Below, piece after piece: positions 34,033-47,084 of a stretch of 64,000 nt of DNA. The position numbers were made by a program, and so were the translations under genes. This stretch comes from Erythrophleum ivorense (taxonomy: Eukaryota > Streptophyta > Magnoliopsida > Fabales > Fabaceae). The stretch is taken from contig JAIUCV010000003.1 in the NCBI GenBank assembly GCA_026724425.1, positions 47,269,283 to 47,333,282 on the forward strand, in the 5' to 3' direction. Numbering within the stretch: the stretch's first letter is position 1; every line of letters starts with the position of its first letter. The notes under the pieces are model-generated. The model had not been told where the DNA came from. It worked only from the letters and a program-made list of their open reading frames with translations, and searched no databases.

Positions 34033-36897
34033 CATTTTCACTGCCACGACTTAGTAGGGACATCCCTACTTCTTTTACTAAAGCATCCCCCGGTGGATAT
34101 CCAAAGAAAGTCATATCAACATATCACAATAATACATCATCTAAACCTTCATCTGATCAAGACATGATAAGTATATTTGGGAAAGAATTGCCTTGCACAA
34201 CCCTATGCATAACCAAATAATCTCGATAGTATAATAGTGCATTAAAGTTTAAGAAAAATTATAATTAAATATTAAAATTATCTTTCCTCTTTTTTAAGTC
34301 CAAATTTGTCTTAGGGCTTATCTGTTGTCCAAATAGTCCATAAATCAAGGTTCAATGTCAAGGTACGATATAACCATAAAAGGATTGTTCAAGTATACAG
34401 GAGGCTCAATAAAGCCCAATAAGTCCAATAGATCCAAAATATCTGAATGACCTTCACCAATCCTAATTAATTATTTTAAATATTTTAAGTATCTTTCTTA
34501 ATTAAAATTGGACATCCAGCACAATAGCAACTATCCTGTGCCAACTATAGCACATGCAAGGCTTATCTCCTAATTAAGGCAATTCTACCAAGATTCACTC
34601 TTGCCAATATTTTACCAAATAACCTACAACTATTCAAACATGAAATCAAGCGGCATATTACCAAAGCAAATATTCATCGTTTATTCAATAATTACCATAA
34701 TACTTCATAACATTTTAACTTGCACAAATAACTTCCAAAATTACAAAATAAATATTAACATAATCCAAATAGCAAATAGAACATACCAAACCATACCAAT
34801 CATACAAAATGCATCAAATCACATATTTAAAATTTTAAGAAGCTCATGGTCAACACTTTCTCCCAAAAAGTTAACTTCTTATATAGTTCTCCATAATTCA
34901 CCAAAATTTTACTATAGGCCTTATTTTTAGTGTAGATTAACCTAATTTAGTTGGTTTTAAAAAAAAAACTCTTCCCTAAGTACCTTAGGCATGCTTAGCC
35001 AAACCTATATGGGTGTGGGTGTGTGTGTATGCATGGAATTTTCATATTTTCTTACCAACAAATGCCATTTTTGTATAATCAAGATATATAAGCAAAAACC
35101 TCAAATCAATTTCTAAGAATCCCATGAATTTTCTAAGCTTTCGTCACGGTAAAATTCATGTAGTAACTTACCAAAATCTTCATGAAAATCAAGATTATAT
35201 TAATCATTCTTTCCTTTAAGCTTTCTTCCATCATTCTCCCATTTATTTTTTTTTCAATTTCTTCCATGGCTTCTTGAAATTCAAAATCTCATAATTTATA
35301 GAAAAGTCTCCAAAATTAAGAATTTCCTTGAAGTATATGAATCCATTAGCTACATACATGTATTCTTCACCCTTTCTTGGCATGGATTCATAAAATAACA
35401 AGAATTCCCATTTCCTTCTTACCATGGTTGAAACTTAAAAGAGGAGAGAAGAGAAAATTCATGGGGAAAAATAGAAGAAAACTACTCTATGCTACCTTGA
35501 ACCTTGGTGTTGTTTTCCTTGGTTACCTTTTCTTTCTTTATCCTCTTTCCTTTTTCTCCTTCCTTGGCCATGACTCTCCTTCCCTTTTTCTCTCTTGTCT
35601 TCACTGAATATGGGTGTGTGTGAGGTGTGAAGTGTGTATGTGTGTGTTTTTATGAGTTTTTCTTTTAATGAATGGTTAAGATTTAATTTGGTTTTATGAT
35701 GTTAAATCCAAGCTTTTAGATTAAATGGATGGCTAGGATTTAATCTTGATTTTAGAGATTAGATGTGAGACTTTGGATTAGATGAATGCTTGTGATTTAG
35801 TCATTAAAAGCAAGAAAGATTCTAAACTACTAAATTGTTTTAACAGTTAAGATGTATCATTCGTTATGGATGAATATCTACCGTTGGATCTTCTTTTTAG
35901 TTATAACCTAACTACAGTTACAATCCTATTTGGTTAAAGTAACTAAATTGGTTACTTGGCATTTATTACAACTGATGTAAGTTACAGTGTCATCTGATGT
36001 CAACAGTAACATTAATGGTAACTTTTTCATGAAATGTGCAATTACAATCTTTCGCTAGATTTGCTGGTAAAGCATTATCATTGCTCCGTAACACATGTAA
36101 TTTCTAGAAATTTCCTTTCCACATTGTGCCACATCATCACTTTCATTGCAAATGGCATCATGTCATCACTTTCTCAACCAGATTTTACAAAAATGCCATC
36201 GTTTTGTCCATATATCCCTTCGTGAATTCTCGTAATATTTTATTCAACTATTCTTCGAGTTCTCTACTATATTTTAATATTATTTAGGCCTAGATGGGTC
36301 CTGCTTAAGTTCTTTAGTCATATATTTTATTATTATTTATTTTCTTAATATTATATTATTTTAAGATCTAAATGCCCATTTTTCCCTTGGTGGAAGGATA
36401 ACAGACAAACATCTTTGTTTGTTTTTCGTTTATATCTCCATTTGGGCCTCACATCTTCAAATCCCTTCACCACCATATGGTAGATCATTTTGCGTTGAAC
36501 CTCCTGAAGCAATTAATTTGAGCTTTAGGGCCTTGTCTAGTTCCGTATAAGCTTTTAATTATTAGGGATCATTTCTCGTCTTACAATCTTAAAATTTTAT
36601 AGAATGAATTTTATAATTATCTATGCTTTATTTCCTAACTCATGATGATTTCTTGCCTTACGGTCTTAAAATCTTACAGTCATTTCTTAATTGTTTACTC
36701 TTCCAAAAAAATTAAAAATGATGATTTTGCCCTTGAACCCCCTTAAATCTCAAAAATTCTTATAGGTACTATTTGTCTCATACTTCTCATATATAAAGTT
36801 ATTTCATTCAAAGTCATCCTATTAAAGTTTAATAAATTCATTTAGCAAAATACTAAATAATTAAAAAAATCTTAATTTTTGAGGATGTTACATCCTT

Positions 36898-37402
36898 TAG
36901 CTCATTTTTGCCTAAAATAAAACAAATTGAATCGAGTTTAAAAGTTATACAATTTTCACATCCAAATAAAGAGTAAAAATTATGGAAAAATTATGGTTCA
37001 TTTATGATGCATAGGCTAGCTAATAAACTAAAGGTCAGAGCAAAACTCCATTAGATGCATTACAAGAAAATTTGTAAAATCTACTAAAAATGGTTTCAAA
37101 CTAGTCCAATCCTTACAAAAACAAATCAAAACCAGCAAATTCTAAAAGAAAAACCTATAATAAACTATCATACATGTTCAAATTAGGCAAAAAAGGAGAA
37201 ATACAAAAGTATAATACATGTTCATATCAAAAATAAAAAACTAAACTAAACTACTATTAAGAAAACTTTAATGCACAACATACATGGTATCAACTTTCAA
37301 AAACCAAAGAAAGAAACTATTTTTAGTCCCTAGATTATAAGTAAACAATACCCTTAGGTTTGCAAACCATTGCTTTAGAATATAGGAATTTATCAAAAAC
37401 TC
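36898..37402 (-). other. Internal remnant of Tat-like element next to PBS
   Basis: AT-rich sequence without a readable gene between the third-family solo LTR and the reversed PBS. It would be the 5' leader/gag side of the reversed Tat-like element. Nothing else recognised. Confidence 0.45.
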
Positions 37403-37420
37403 CAACAACGACACCAAAAA
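37403..37420 (-). other. Tat/Athila-type primer-binding site (reversed)
   Basis: 'caacaacgacaccaaaaa' is the reverse complement of TTTTTGGTGTCGTTGTTG, close to the TTTTGGCGCCGTTGCCGG typical of Tat/Athila elements. The differences are C-to-T type. It lies directly left of the right LTR, fixing the element's orientation. Confidence 0.7.
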
Positions 37421-37422
37421 CT

Positions 37423-37982
37423 TGATGCTATCTAAATGGTATGCTTAAAAGCTAGTAACTGCACTAGTCTCAAAAGTAATAAACCCTGAATAAGGTATGA
37501 AATCCCATGAAATTGTGTTACTTATAATTCTTGAGGTTTTTATAGATTTAGGAGGCTAGTTGTCACACTGCTTACAATCTATGGACATATATACACACAA
37601 GTATCTAAAGTTTCCCTAAGTAGTAGTAACTAAAAGGTGGTAATAAGACTAAACAACTATTATTCTATATAAATGCATAAAGCTACTTTAATATATCTAA
37701 CATGAATGTATGACTTAAGACTCTGATCCAAAAAGGAAAAGACTTAAAAGGCATGTATATTAGATAAATTATACTAAGTTCATTATTGGCGCAACTCAAT
37801 TCCTTAGATCATATTATTATGGAAAGCTTTTATCTTAATATAGTAGTAGCTAACATAGTAGACCTACTATATACCCTATCCTAGATCTTAGTCATCCTCC
37901 AAAAAACTAAAACAAATCACCTTAAGTTGGACTAACCCTAGAATGCATTATCACACTTAAATTCCTAATGTTAGATAGCTAA
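37423..37982 (-). repeat. Right (5') LTR of Tat-like element, piece 1
   Basis: Begins TGATGCTATCTAAATGG, matching TGATACTATCTAAATG at 8452. Interrupted at 37983 by a solo LTR; the flanks (gctaa before, accaa after) differ by two transitions. Confidence 0.7.
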
Positions 37983-40900
37983 TGTAATGAACGTAATTTT
38001 CGTAAAATGGTGAAATGAGCTATATAAAAGCAAGTCTTTTGAAAATGACCTAGATAATGTTCCAAAAAAATTTGGGTAGAATCCTAGGCTCCTAAAAATG
38101 ATAATTTTAGGCTCATACAGAAAGAAAAATGAAGTTAGGGCGAAGAAACAATTTGTGATGGAAATCAACAAAATGTAATGGTATTTTCTTAAATAAGTGC
38201 AACTTTTAGAAAAACATATAGGAGGGCTTTTTAAATGAAAGTTTTGAGTTGCCTAGGGTTCTTAGAGGCCCTAAAAACCATGGGAAGCCCTGGGACTAGT
38301 AAAGCCCCTCCGGTGTACATTTTTTAACGTCAGTTGACCCAAACTTTGATCGATTTGTTTACTAAGGTTTTAGCTCCAATTTGAGTGATTCCATAGGCAT
38401 TTTATTAAATTGGGAACTAAATTTTGTAATGGAGAAGACGGTTCTCAAAAAGAAGCTAAAATGAAGCTGAAACAAAATTGTCATCACAGAAGGACAAAAT
38501 TAGAATTTTTGGAAAAGTATGCTTCTAGAAGTTCCCACACACTTCTCCTTTCTTCTCCCACATTCTTAAGCACAAAATTTTCTGCCCAAAATATAGAATA
38601 TGATCTGCTCTCTTAGGCACATAAGAAGGCGAAGAAAAGGAGGAGAAAAATCAAGAAAAAGGTAAGGAAATTTGTAGCATTTCATACTCTTCCTTCTTCC
38701 AATTCTCTTCCTCTCTTTCTTGGCTTTCTTTCCATGGTTTTCTGAAGATGATTGGTTCTATTTTTGGGCCAGAACACAAGGGGGAACTTCAAATTTCATA
38801 AGATGAAGCAAACCAAGGAAAAAGAGCATTGAAAGGAAGCTTAAAACCAAGATAATTACTTGTTGTTGTAGCTTCTCCTTGTTGCTTCTTTCTTGGTGGA
38901 TTTTTGGCCTAAACCAGAACCATATGGGGGAGGGAATTTTTGTCCAAAAGTAAGAGAGAAACAAGGGTTTTAGGCTATGGGGAGATAGAATATGGCAAGA
39001 AATTCCAAGGAAAACCAATAGAAAACAAGATAGAAAAGTGTGGAGTTTTCTAGGATTTTGTAAAATTTGATTTTGTGTGAATGTTTTCTTAGTTATTTGA
39101 ATGTTTCCTTGAGCTCCTAAGACCCTTAGAAACCTCCCCAAATGGCTCTTCTATCAAGGAAAAATCAAGAAGCTCTTGAACCCTATTATGCTTACTAATC
39201 TCGGCCAAGGCAAGAGCATGAGGTTGGAGGATGTTTTAATTTGTTCTAGCCTTGGTTTTGGACTTTATATAATGTAAGAAGATGGGAAAAACCATTGGAA
39301 AAAAATTAAGAGCCATGGAATGAGAGATGGAGCAATGGTGTCCATAATGGTGCTTTATGAAGCAACTTAAATTTCCAATTGTGCAAATGAATGTGTGATT
39401 GCACCATTATGAGTCCAAGAAGTCTAGAAATAACAAGAGAATGGAACCTAAAAATTAAATTCCAAGAGTTGCTTCATTAGACTAATTATGGAATCATAAT
39501 GCAAAGTATGAAACTAAGTGTGTGTTTAAGCTTTAGTTTAATGTCTTGGCTTGCTTCAATTATGTGATTGTGTGTTCCTTGTGATGTCTAGGCCAAGAGA
39601 ATAATCTACCACTTAAGTGCTCTTGTGAAATCAAGGAGGGGAAGGAATTAGCAAAGTAAGATTGCATAAATTGAAAGGTAGCTCTTCACCTTATTCTTCA
39701 TACTTTCTTGTGTGCATACGTATGTCATTTTGTGCTTGGATGTGTTCTTATGATTTGGTAATATGCCACATGATCTCATGGAATTACATTGGTACCAATG
39801 TGTACTCTTGAATGCCTTTGAATGTGAGATTGGCTCATAAGGATGAGGTGATACCAAAAGTCCCTTAAAGTGGGTGAGATGTGCGAAAAGTCTCAAGGCA
39901 TAGGTGAGACTAGACCAGAAGTCCCTTGGATGGGTGAGGCTAAGTCAAAAGTCCCTAAACCAAGAGTGAGAAAACTCCAAAAGTCCTAGAAATGGGGAAA
40001 CGCAAAACCAAAAGTCCTTAGAGCATAAGAATGATCTTGATGTGTAGATGTGGCATGAAATGGTAGCCTTGCACACCTTATGTTTCATAATTGTGTCATT
40101 GATTTATGTATGCATTGAATGTATGTGAATGGGTGTGTGTGAGCTATTGGGATTTTTGGAATCTCACTCCTCTTTCCCCCTTCCATCTTGAAATGTCTAG
40201 GTGACTCTCAAGATACAAGGAAGGCAAGCCAAGAACTCTAACTAGCTACACTTGGGCGATGTTGTAGTTTTCTTTGTATTTAAATATCAAAGTGGTCTTA
40301 TATATATTATTTTGGTGATGTAAGACCTTAAATAATGGTAATATGATGTATGAATATTATGTAGCCCATGTGTGACATTAAATCAATGCAAATCATGGAA
40401 ATTGCCTCTTGTGTGGTTATGGTTACACATGTATTATTGGATGTGGAATAGCCAAATTAAGATGCATGGGGTTTGGGACCACTTGGGTAGTTCCTACATG
40501 TCATAATTATGCTTTTAAACTTGCCCAAAAGGTGTCAAACTCAATAGGAGGCCATTTGAACCAAAGTGACTCTTGATAGGGAACAAAAATGACTATTTCA
40601 TGAGGCTATATCACTTTTTATCCAAATGAGCTCTTCTTAGTCCAAAATTTGGCATGAATCTAGAACTTATTGAGTGCTTTTTGGGAAGATAAATTAGCTA
40701 ATTTTTGGAGGTCTTTGGAATATTTGGTGAATTGTTGAAGTTGGAAATTTTTCTGGTTTTGGTCATTAGTACTGTAACACTAGTCTGAAATCGAATTCTA
40801 TCACTCATGGGGAAAATAATGTCCAATTGCCATGAAATTATATACTAAGAAATTAGACACTCCCAATGACTTGGGCCAACTAGAAGCACCTCATTTGGAT

Positions 40901-41602
40901 ATCTAGATAGGGAGATATGAATTTTCAAAGTTCCTATCTAGTACCAGGCATTCAGACTGACCTCAGGTATTTTTTTTATTAATTTTTTAGGGCTGGGCGT
41001 GCCTAAACTGGTCTAGAGTTATTTTTTCCCTTTAGATAACATCTGTAACTTTTTAGATTGGTATCATTTATATAGATTGGAATATTTTTGAAATTAATTG
41101 GACATTTTTGAAGTTTGCTACAGAAACCTATGACAGTACCAGTGGACAGCCAAACCTCTGAACTGTTTCAAATGTCAAACATCCTCTATATTTTTTTTCA
41201 TGGCTAGTACATATTTTTAGTATAAAGTAGAGATGTGTAGCTTTCCAGAATGACTAAGAATTCATGATTTCAATATTTCTAAAATTAGTTATGATTTTCC
41301 AAAATTTGCAATAGAAATAGCAAAATTCTGGCAGAAAATACAAATATGAGTTTTATGCTCCCCTTTGGTTTCCACAAGTTGTAGGTCATTTTTGGTGATG
41401 AAAATGAGTTGCATCCATGTAATTAAATATGAGAATATGATATATGGGCTCATATGGTCTGTGTGGCATTGAATGAAATTTTTATACGCTACGCAACGCT
41501 AAATAATGCATTATTTTAATGTCATTTTCTTACTCCCTTTGTGCAATTCATAATGTGAGACTTGGAAATAATAGGAAGCAAGTTAGAAATTATCGTGTTA
41601 CA
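37983..41602 (+). mobile_element. Solo LTR, type B, forward
   Basis: TGTAATGAAC to GTGTTACA, 3620 bp. Its U3 (38210-38440) is about 80 percent similar by eye to the reverse complement of 48350-48560, whereas its downstream body (39590-41600) matches type-A LTRs. Contains donor-like AAAAAG|GTAAGG (exon end 38661), a segment of 86 bp (39592-39677) equivalent to the 90-bp segment, palindrome TTGGTACCAA near 39791 and an AAAAGTCCC array at 39845-40020. Putative TSD gctaa/accaa is imperfect. Confidence 0.75.
39592..39677 (+). other. 86-bp splice-bounded segment (putative micro-exon variant)
   Basis: Preceded by 'gatgtctag' and followed by GTAGCTCTT after 'gaaag', like the others, but 86 bp long. 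A net 4-bp loss would shift any reading frame. This copy argues against coding constraint at this site, or shows decay. Confidence 0.4.
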
Positions 41603-42195
41603 ACCAATAAAGTGGACTTGTTTGGTATACCTTACTTTTAAGCTAAACTAAAGAACCAAATATAAATCCCACTTAGACTAGCCTTGATAGCAGGTGCATT
41701 ATAGTTCAATAAAATTCAGGATTAATTCTAAATGATTATACTCTTAACAAAATGAATCAAAGTACAATTATTCTAAGCTATACACATCATAGATAATGGA
41801 TTGTATCCATTGATCATTAATCATTTGTGTGCACCATACAAACTCAATTACAGTATTATTTTAGAGTTATTATTAACATCACTACTTAACCACTCCTAAC
41901 CAAATGCAATTAAGTAATGATAATTAATTTAGCTAAGAAATAATATCAATAAAGGAATTAAACTTAAATGCATACTCCAAATACAATGAAATCATAAAAT
42001 ATATCATCACAACAATCTATACACTAGTACAATGTCTTTAGTCCTAAATTAATACAATAAAGTGGAAAAGACAAATGGAAAATAAATGGGTGAGGAAGAG
42101 AAAGAACCACATGAGGCTACACATTTGCAACCTACTTTTCTCTTATCCACTCCTCAACATCAATAGCTTCCCAAAACTCTGAACAACACTCTAGC
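41603..42195 (-). repeat. Right LTR of Tat-like element, piece 2
   Basis: Resumes homology with 8895-9490 of the left LTR ('ggtataccttact', 'ttaatacaataaagtg', 'aacaacactctagc'). Interrupted again at 42196; TSD ctagc/ccagc with one transition. Confidence 0.7.
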
Positions 42196-42415
42196 TATAA
42201 CACCATAATTTCTTATCTTACCCTATGCTATTCTCATGTCCACTGCCATGCATTTCATAAAAAAGGCAAGAAAATGGCATTAAAAAGTGAATAAACTTGC
42301 ATTGCGCTATGCATAAATTTTTCTTTCGGAGTCCCATTGTAACAACCAGAAAAAAAAAAGGACAAAAAAAAAGAAAAGATGAAAATTTTCAAAATCCTGA
42401 AAGTGTTCTAAGTCT

Positions 42416-42665
42416 GCTAGCTATAGTAAGAAATAGCTTAGCTATGGCGAATGTACCTGTTCGCTATAGCAAGAAAGGGTTTAAGTATAGTGAGAGTGCC
42501 TTTTCACTATAGCGAAAATGCTTCTAGCTATAGCGAGTGCTGGCATCCCATACAAAAACCACAGGGTTTCTCGCAATAGCACGCGTCGTAGCGAAAACAA
42601 GGGTCTGGGACTGATACGTGCTCGCCGTAACGAGGGTTATTCTTCACTATAGCAAGGGTTAGTCC
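42416..42665 (+). repeat. Palindromic TCGCTATAGCGA word array in type-A U3
   Basis: At least eight variants of 'gctatagcga' or its complement 'tcgctatagc' in about 250 bp, separated by short spacers such as 'atgtacctgt'. Equivalent arrays are at 10594-10795, 18845-19085 and 30670-30912. The 10-bp word and its complement can pair into hairpins. Function unknown. Confidence 0.7.
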
Positions 42666-43131
42666 GAAAAAGTGTGAAAAAAGAGAATTTGACTTCTTAA
42701 AGTGTCCAAATTCATTCTTTCTCTTTTAACCGATATAAGCTTCACCCAAGGCAGAGAAAAAGGCTTAAGAGAGAAAGGGAAACTAAGAGAAGCTAAGAGA
42801 GAAGGAAGGAAGCCAAGGGAGAAAAGTAAGAACCTTTAAAGATCTTCATGCTTCTTCTTCTTGATTTTATTCTTCTCCTTCTAAGTTTCCTTTCCATGGG
42901 TTGTTGAGTAAGAAAGCTCTATTTTGACCTAGAATGAGCAAGAAACCCTTGAAAGAGAGTGTGATAAGTTAAGAAATGTAAAGAAAGGAAAAAAGAGTTG
43001 GTGAAATCTAGAGAGAGAGAGAACCCCTAGTTTCTTATATGCTTTGTAGGGTTTGCTATGAAGAACCCCCTAGCTTTGTGAATAATTGTTGAGTTATGAG
43101 AGAGTAATTCCATGCTCTTTGTTGTGTCTAG

Positions 43132-43221
43132 GCTCAAGAAAATCAACTCTATCTAGTTGTGATTGTGAGACTAAGAAGGGAGAAGAGAAATTGAAAGGGA
43201 AGGCTTGTGTTGGCTTATAAG
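43132..43221 (+). other. 90-bp splice-bounded segment (putative micro-exon)
   Basis: Preceded by 'tgtgtctag' and followed by GTAGCTCTC after 'ataag'. Exactly 90 bp. Frame 0 has one TGA; the ends and the central 'tctatctagttgtg' block match the other type-A copies. Confidence 0.45.
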
Positions 43222-46200
43222 GTAGCTCTCCACTCTTTCTTGTTGCATTCTTGGATGTGTAATAATCATTGTATGTTTGTGTATATGCTTGTATTGTGAG
43301 ACATGCCATTTGATGTTGCCTTGATGCATTGGTACCAATATGCTTATATGTGAAAATTGCTCGGGTAAGGTGGTGCCAAAAGTCCCTTGAGATGGGTGAG
43401 GTGGAGCTAAAAGTCCCTAAACCAAGGGTGAGGATAATCCAAAAGTCCCAAAAACTCGGGTGAGGCTAGACCAAAAGTCCCTAAAGCTTATTCTTGGCAT
43501 TGATACAAAATTCATGGCATGAAAATCATGTGTTGTGTAATTGTGGATGGTTTGCATGCTTTGACTTATTTACATATCTTGATTGCTTCCTTGAATGAGT
43601 GTATGATCTATTGAGATTCCATGAATCTCACCTCCTTCCCTCTCCCATCTTAACATGTTAAGTGGCGCTCAAGGAGATCAAAGTGCACACCAAGGAGCCT
43701 AGTTGAGCATACTTAGGGAGTTGTATAACTATTTTGGTTCTTTTGATGTAAAGAGGTGCCAAAATGAATATGCACCTATTATTTTTGAGATGTAAATGCT
43801 TAAGCAAGTGTAAACATATGTATGAATGATGTATGAACCATGTATAGTGCCAAAGTAATGAAATTTTAAGATTTGACTCCTTTGTGGCTTATCTGCAGTA
43901 GTGTATTTTTGCCCGTAGCATAGTGAGTTTGAGATGGGTGTTGGTTTGGATCACTTGGGCAGTTCATATATACTATGTTTATGCTTTAAAACTTGTCCAA
44001 TAGGTGCTAGAGTATGTAGGGGACCATTTACCCCTATTTTTACCCATAACATAGTGAGTTTGAGATGTGTGTTGGTTTGGATCACTTGGGTAGTTTAAAA
44101 CCGTCAAATTTGTGAATTCCATCAAATTATGACCAAATAAGCACTTCTTGATATGAAATTTGGCATGCCTCTAGAGCTTGTTGAGAGTTTCTTCAAAAGA
44201 TAAAGTGGGTAATATTTGGAGGTCTAGGGAATATTTTGTGAATTGTTGAAGTTGGAGAATTTTCTGGTTTTGGTTATTGTATTGTGCAAATAGGTCCGAA
44301 AATGAATCTACGTCATTCATGGACCAAATGATGTCCAATTATCATGAAATTTTATGGGACAAACTAGATATCCACAGTGACCCATACTAATTAGAAGCAC
44401 CTCGATTGGAGGTCTGTAGAGGGAGAAATAACTTTCTAAAGTTCTATATCAATATCAATGAAGCCATCTGACCTTCTTTATTGTTCTATCAGTTTTCGAA
44501 GTCCAAAGCTACTAAAATGATCTGAACTTATTTGTACCCTATATTTAACATCTGTATCTTTCCAAATTGGCATAGTTTGCCTAGATTGGATTTTTTTGAA
44601 ATTAGTTATGAATTTTTGAAATTCATGACAACAAGCTGCATTAGTACCAGGGACAGCCAGACTTCTGTCTCTTTTTCGATGTCAAACATGGTCCAAACGC
44701 TGAGATTCTCATTTGGAATTATTTTTAATGTAAATTTAACATTTATAAATTTCTATAAAGCTATGGTTTTCTTGATTTTCATTTTTCTAGAATTAGTTAT
44801 GATTTTTCAAAGTTAGAGCCAAAAATCTAACTTTTGGACCCATTTGAGAAATTGCATTTTCTTGATTTTTGGCTTCATATCTGTGGTTTATGGGTTGTTT
44901 GAGGCTATATATGAGTTGTATAAATGGAGTTTGAGTAGAGAATGTGAATGATGGGTTCACGGGACCCACAGGGTAAAATATAAGTGTTTAAACCTCGACT
45001 CAAAGTATTAAAATACTACAATTTTAGTCCTTTTTATTGGAAATCATATGGAATCAAGCCAAAAGAGAGATTACTTGAGGTTAAGACATTATGGTGTTAC
45101 ACCCGTGGGCTATATGGACTCATGTATCATATTATCATATTTAATCACATAGATACAACTTAACTTCATTGCCAAAAGTAGCCTAAAACTCGTGCAAGGC
45201 AAGAGAAGACACAAAATTCATGATAGTAGCCTCGACCAGAATTTTGTCTTTTCTATCACAAAATTTAAAAAATTATAACTAATTATATAAAAATCAAAAT
45301 CATACATTCTTTACCATTCTGGAAAGCTACAGATATCTACTTTATGCTAAAAATATGTCTAAGTCATGAAGCACCACATAGAGGACGTATGACATTCAAA
45401 AATGTGCAGAGGTCTGACTGGCTACTGGTACTGATACAGCTTTATGCTGTAAACTTCAAAAATGTCCAATTAATTTTACAAAAATCCAATCCATGCAAAT
45501 AATACTAATCTAGAAAGCTACAGATGTTAGCTATGGGAGAAAAATAACTTCAAACCAATCCAGGCACATCCAAATCTTGAAAACCAATCAAATAGTACCT
45601 GAGGTCTGTCTAAATGCCTGATACTGGGTAGAAACTTTAAAAATTTATATCTTCCTCTCTAGACATCCCAATGAGATGCTTCTAGTTGGCACAAGTCATT
45701 AGGAATGTCTAGTTTTTCCTTGTAAAAAATAGTACCCGAGGTCTATCTGAATGCTTGATACTGGATAGAAACTTTAAAAATTTATATCTCCCTCTCTAGA
45801 CATTCCAATGAGATTTTTCTAGTTGGCACAAGTCACTAGGAATGTCTAGTTTTTCCTTGTAAAATTTTGTGGCAATTGGACATCATTTTCCCTTGAGTGA
45901 TAGAATTCATTTTCGAATCAGTATAATCAATACCTTTGACCAAAATCAGAAAATTTTTCAACTTTAAAAATTCATTAAATATTCCATAAACTTCTAAAAG
46001 TTCTACACTTTAACTTCCCAAAAAGCTCTCAACAAGCTCTAAATGCATGCCAAATCTCAGATTAAGAAGACGTCATTTGGACAAAAAGTGGTATAGGTTT
46101 TCAATATGGTCAATTTTATTCCATATTAGATACCAAGTGTGCCCAAATGGTCTTTCTTGGTGTTTGGCATCTCTTGGGCAAGTTTAAAAGTATGAATATG

Positions 46201-47084
46201 ACTTCTGTGAACTACCCAAGTGGTCCCAAACCTCATGCATCTCAATTTGGCTATTCCACTTCCATTAATACATACATTTCTATAATACTAGTTTGCCATT
46301 ACATGTCCAAATTGCATATTTCTATATATATAACCTTAGCTCTCATTTATCCATAACATATTAACATAATTACATGTGCTCAAGTGGTCATAAGTCATAT
46401 ACAATAATAGGCTACAATATTTACCATTTATATGGCCTTAAAGAAATAAATTTCATACACTTCAATGTCATACTTTCATATCTTAAGTGCTTGGTTCCCA
46501 TTTCCTTGTTCTCTTAGTCCACCTAGCATATTAAGACATTGGAGTGGAGGGGATGAAATTCAAAGAATTCTAATAGCTCATCTCCTATTCAATCACATAT
46601 AAAGTATGCAATACAAGCCTTGAAAATGCATGCATGGACATATTAATATATATAAGCACTCAAGAAACATTCTTAGCATTTGATCAAGTCATACATAGCA
46701 TGCTTAGGCTTGCCAACTAAGTGGATTAGCCTCACCCATTCACTTGTGAATTTTGGACTTGCCTCACCCATTTCTTTAAGAGGTTTTTGACTCAACCTTA
46801 CTCTTAGAAGTCAACCTCACTTTTGGGAGATCTTTTACTTTGTCTCAACTAACTTTAAGGATTCTTGGCTCATTCTTACCATGGCTAAAGGGTTCTTGGC
46901 TTCTCCATACTCAAGTAAACCAAGATAAGCACATAAAATATAATTTACATGTATAAAATATCATCATGGTACTATGGAATAAGAGTTCATGCTAAAATAA
47001 TTTTCATAGCTTAAAACATACTTACACACATTTAAAGACAATGTAAGCACACATTCATGCATGAGAAAAAGTGGAGAGAGGTAC

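Larger units (their letters stand above)
17822..36892 (-). mobile_element. Solo LTR of a third long-LTR family, interrupted by Tekay-like element
   Basis: Left end TGTAACACCTTC at 17822, right end GAGGATGTTACA at 36892, with flanking 5-mers gcctt (17817-17821) and tcctt (36893-36897), a one-mismatch TSD. After removal of the 18806-34027 element and one TSD copy the LTR is about 3.84 kb. It contains GT-rich microsatellites (about 35017-35032 and 35610-35650) and no coding sequence. Its orientation is inferred from the minus-strand terminus TGTAACATCCTC, similar to the starts of the other LTRs. Its sequence is otherwise distinct from types A and B. Confidence 0.65.
42338..45101 (+). mobile_element. 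Solo LTR, type A, nested in type-B solo LTR
   Basis: TGTAACAACC to GGTGTTACA, 2764 bp, with flanks cccat (42333-42337) and cccgt (45102-45106), a TSD with one transition. Contains the TATAGCGA array (42416-42665), a hairpin GCTATGGCGA-ATGTACCTGT-TCGCTATAGC at 42441-42470, donor-like GAAAA|GTAAG (exon end 42825), the 90-bp segment 43132-43221 and AAAAGTCCC units at 43365-43485. Shorter than other type-A LTRs because part of the region between the first donor and the 90-bp segment is missing. Confidence 0.85.

Noticed and set aside
34601..34930. 109-codon plus-strand frame rich in Ile, Asn, Thr
   Set aside because: Low-complexity AT-rich LTR sequence of the third family; no motif or codon bias.
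35017..35650. GT-rich tracts as a regulatory or Z-DNA element
   Set aside because: Short imperfect microsatellites in LTR sequence; nothing beyond low complexity supports a function.
38758..39141. 127-codon minus-strand open frame
   Set aside because: Antisense to the body of a solo LTR, with no domain. Equivalent frames are not open in the other copies of this LTR.
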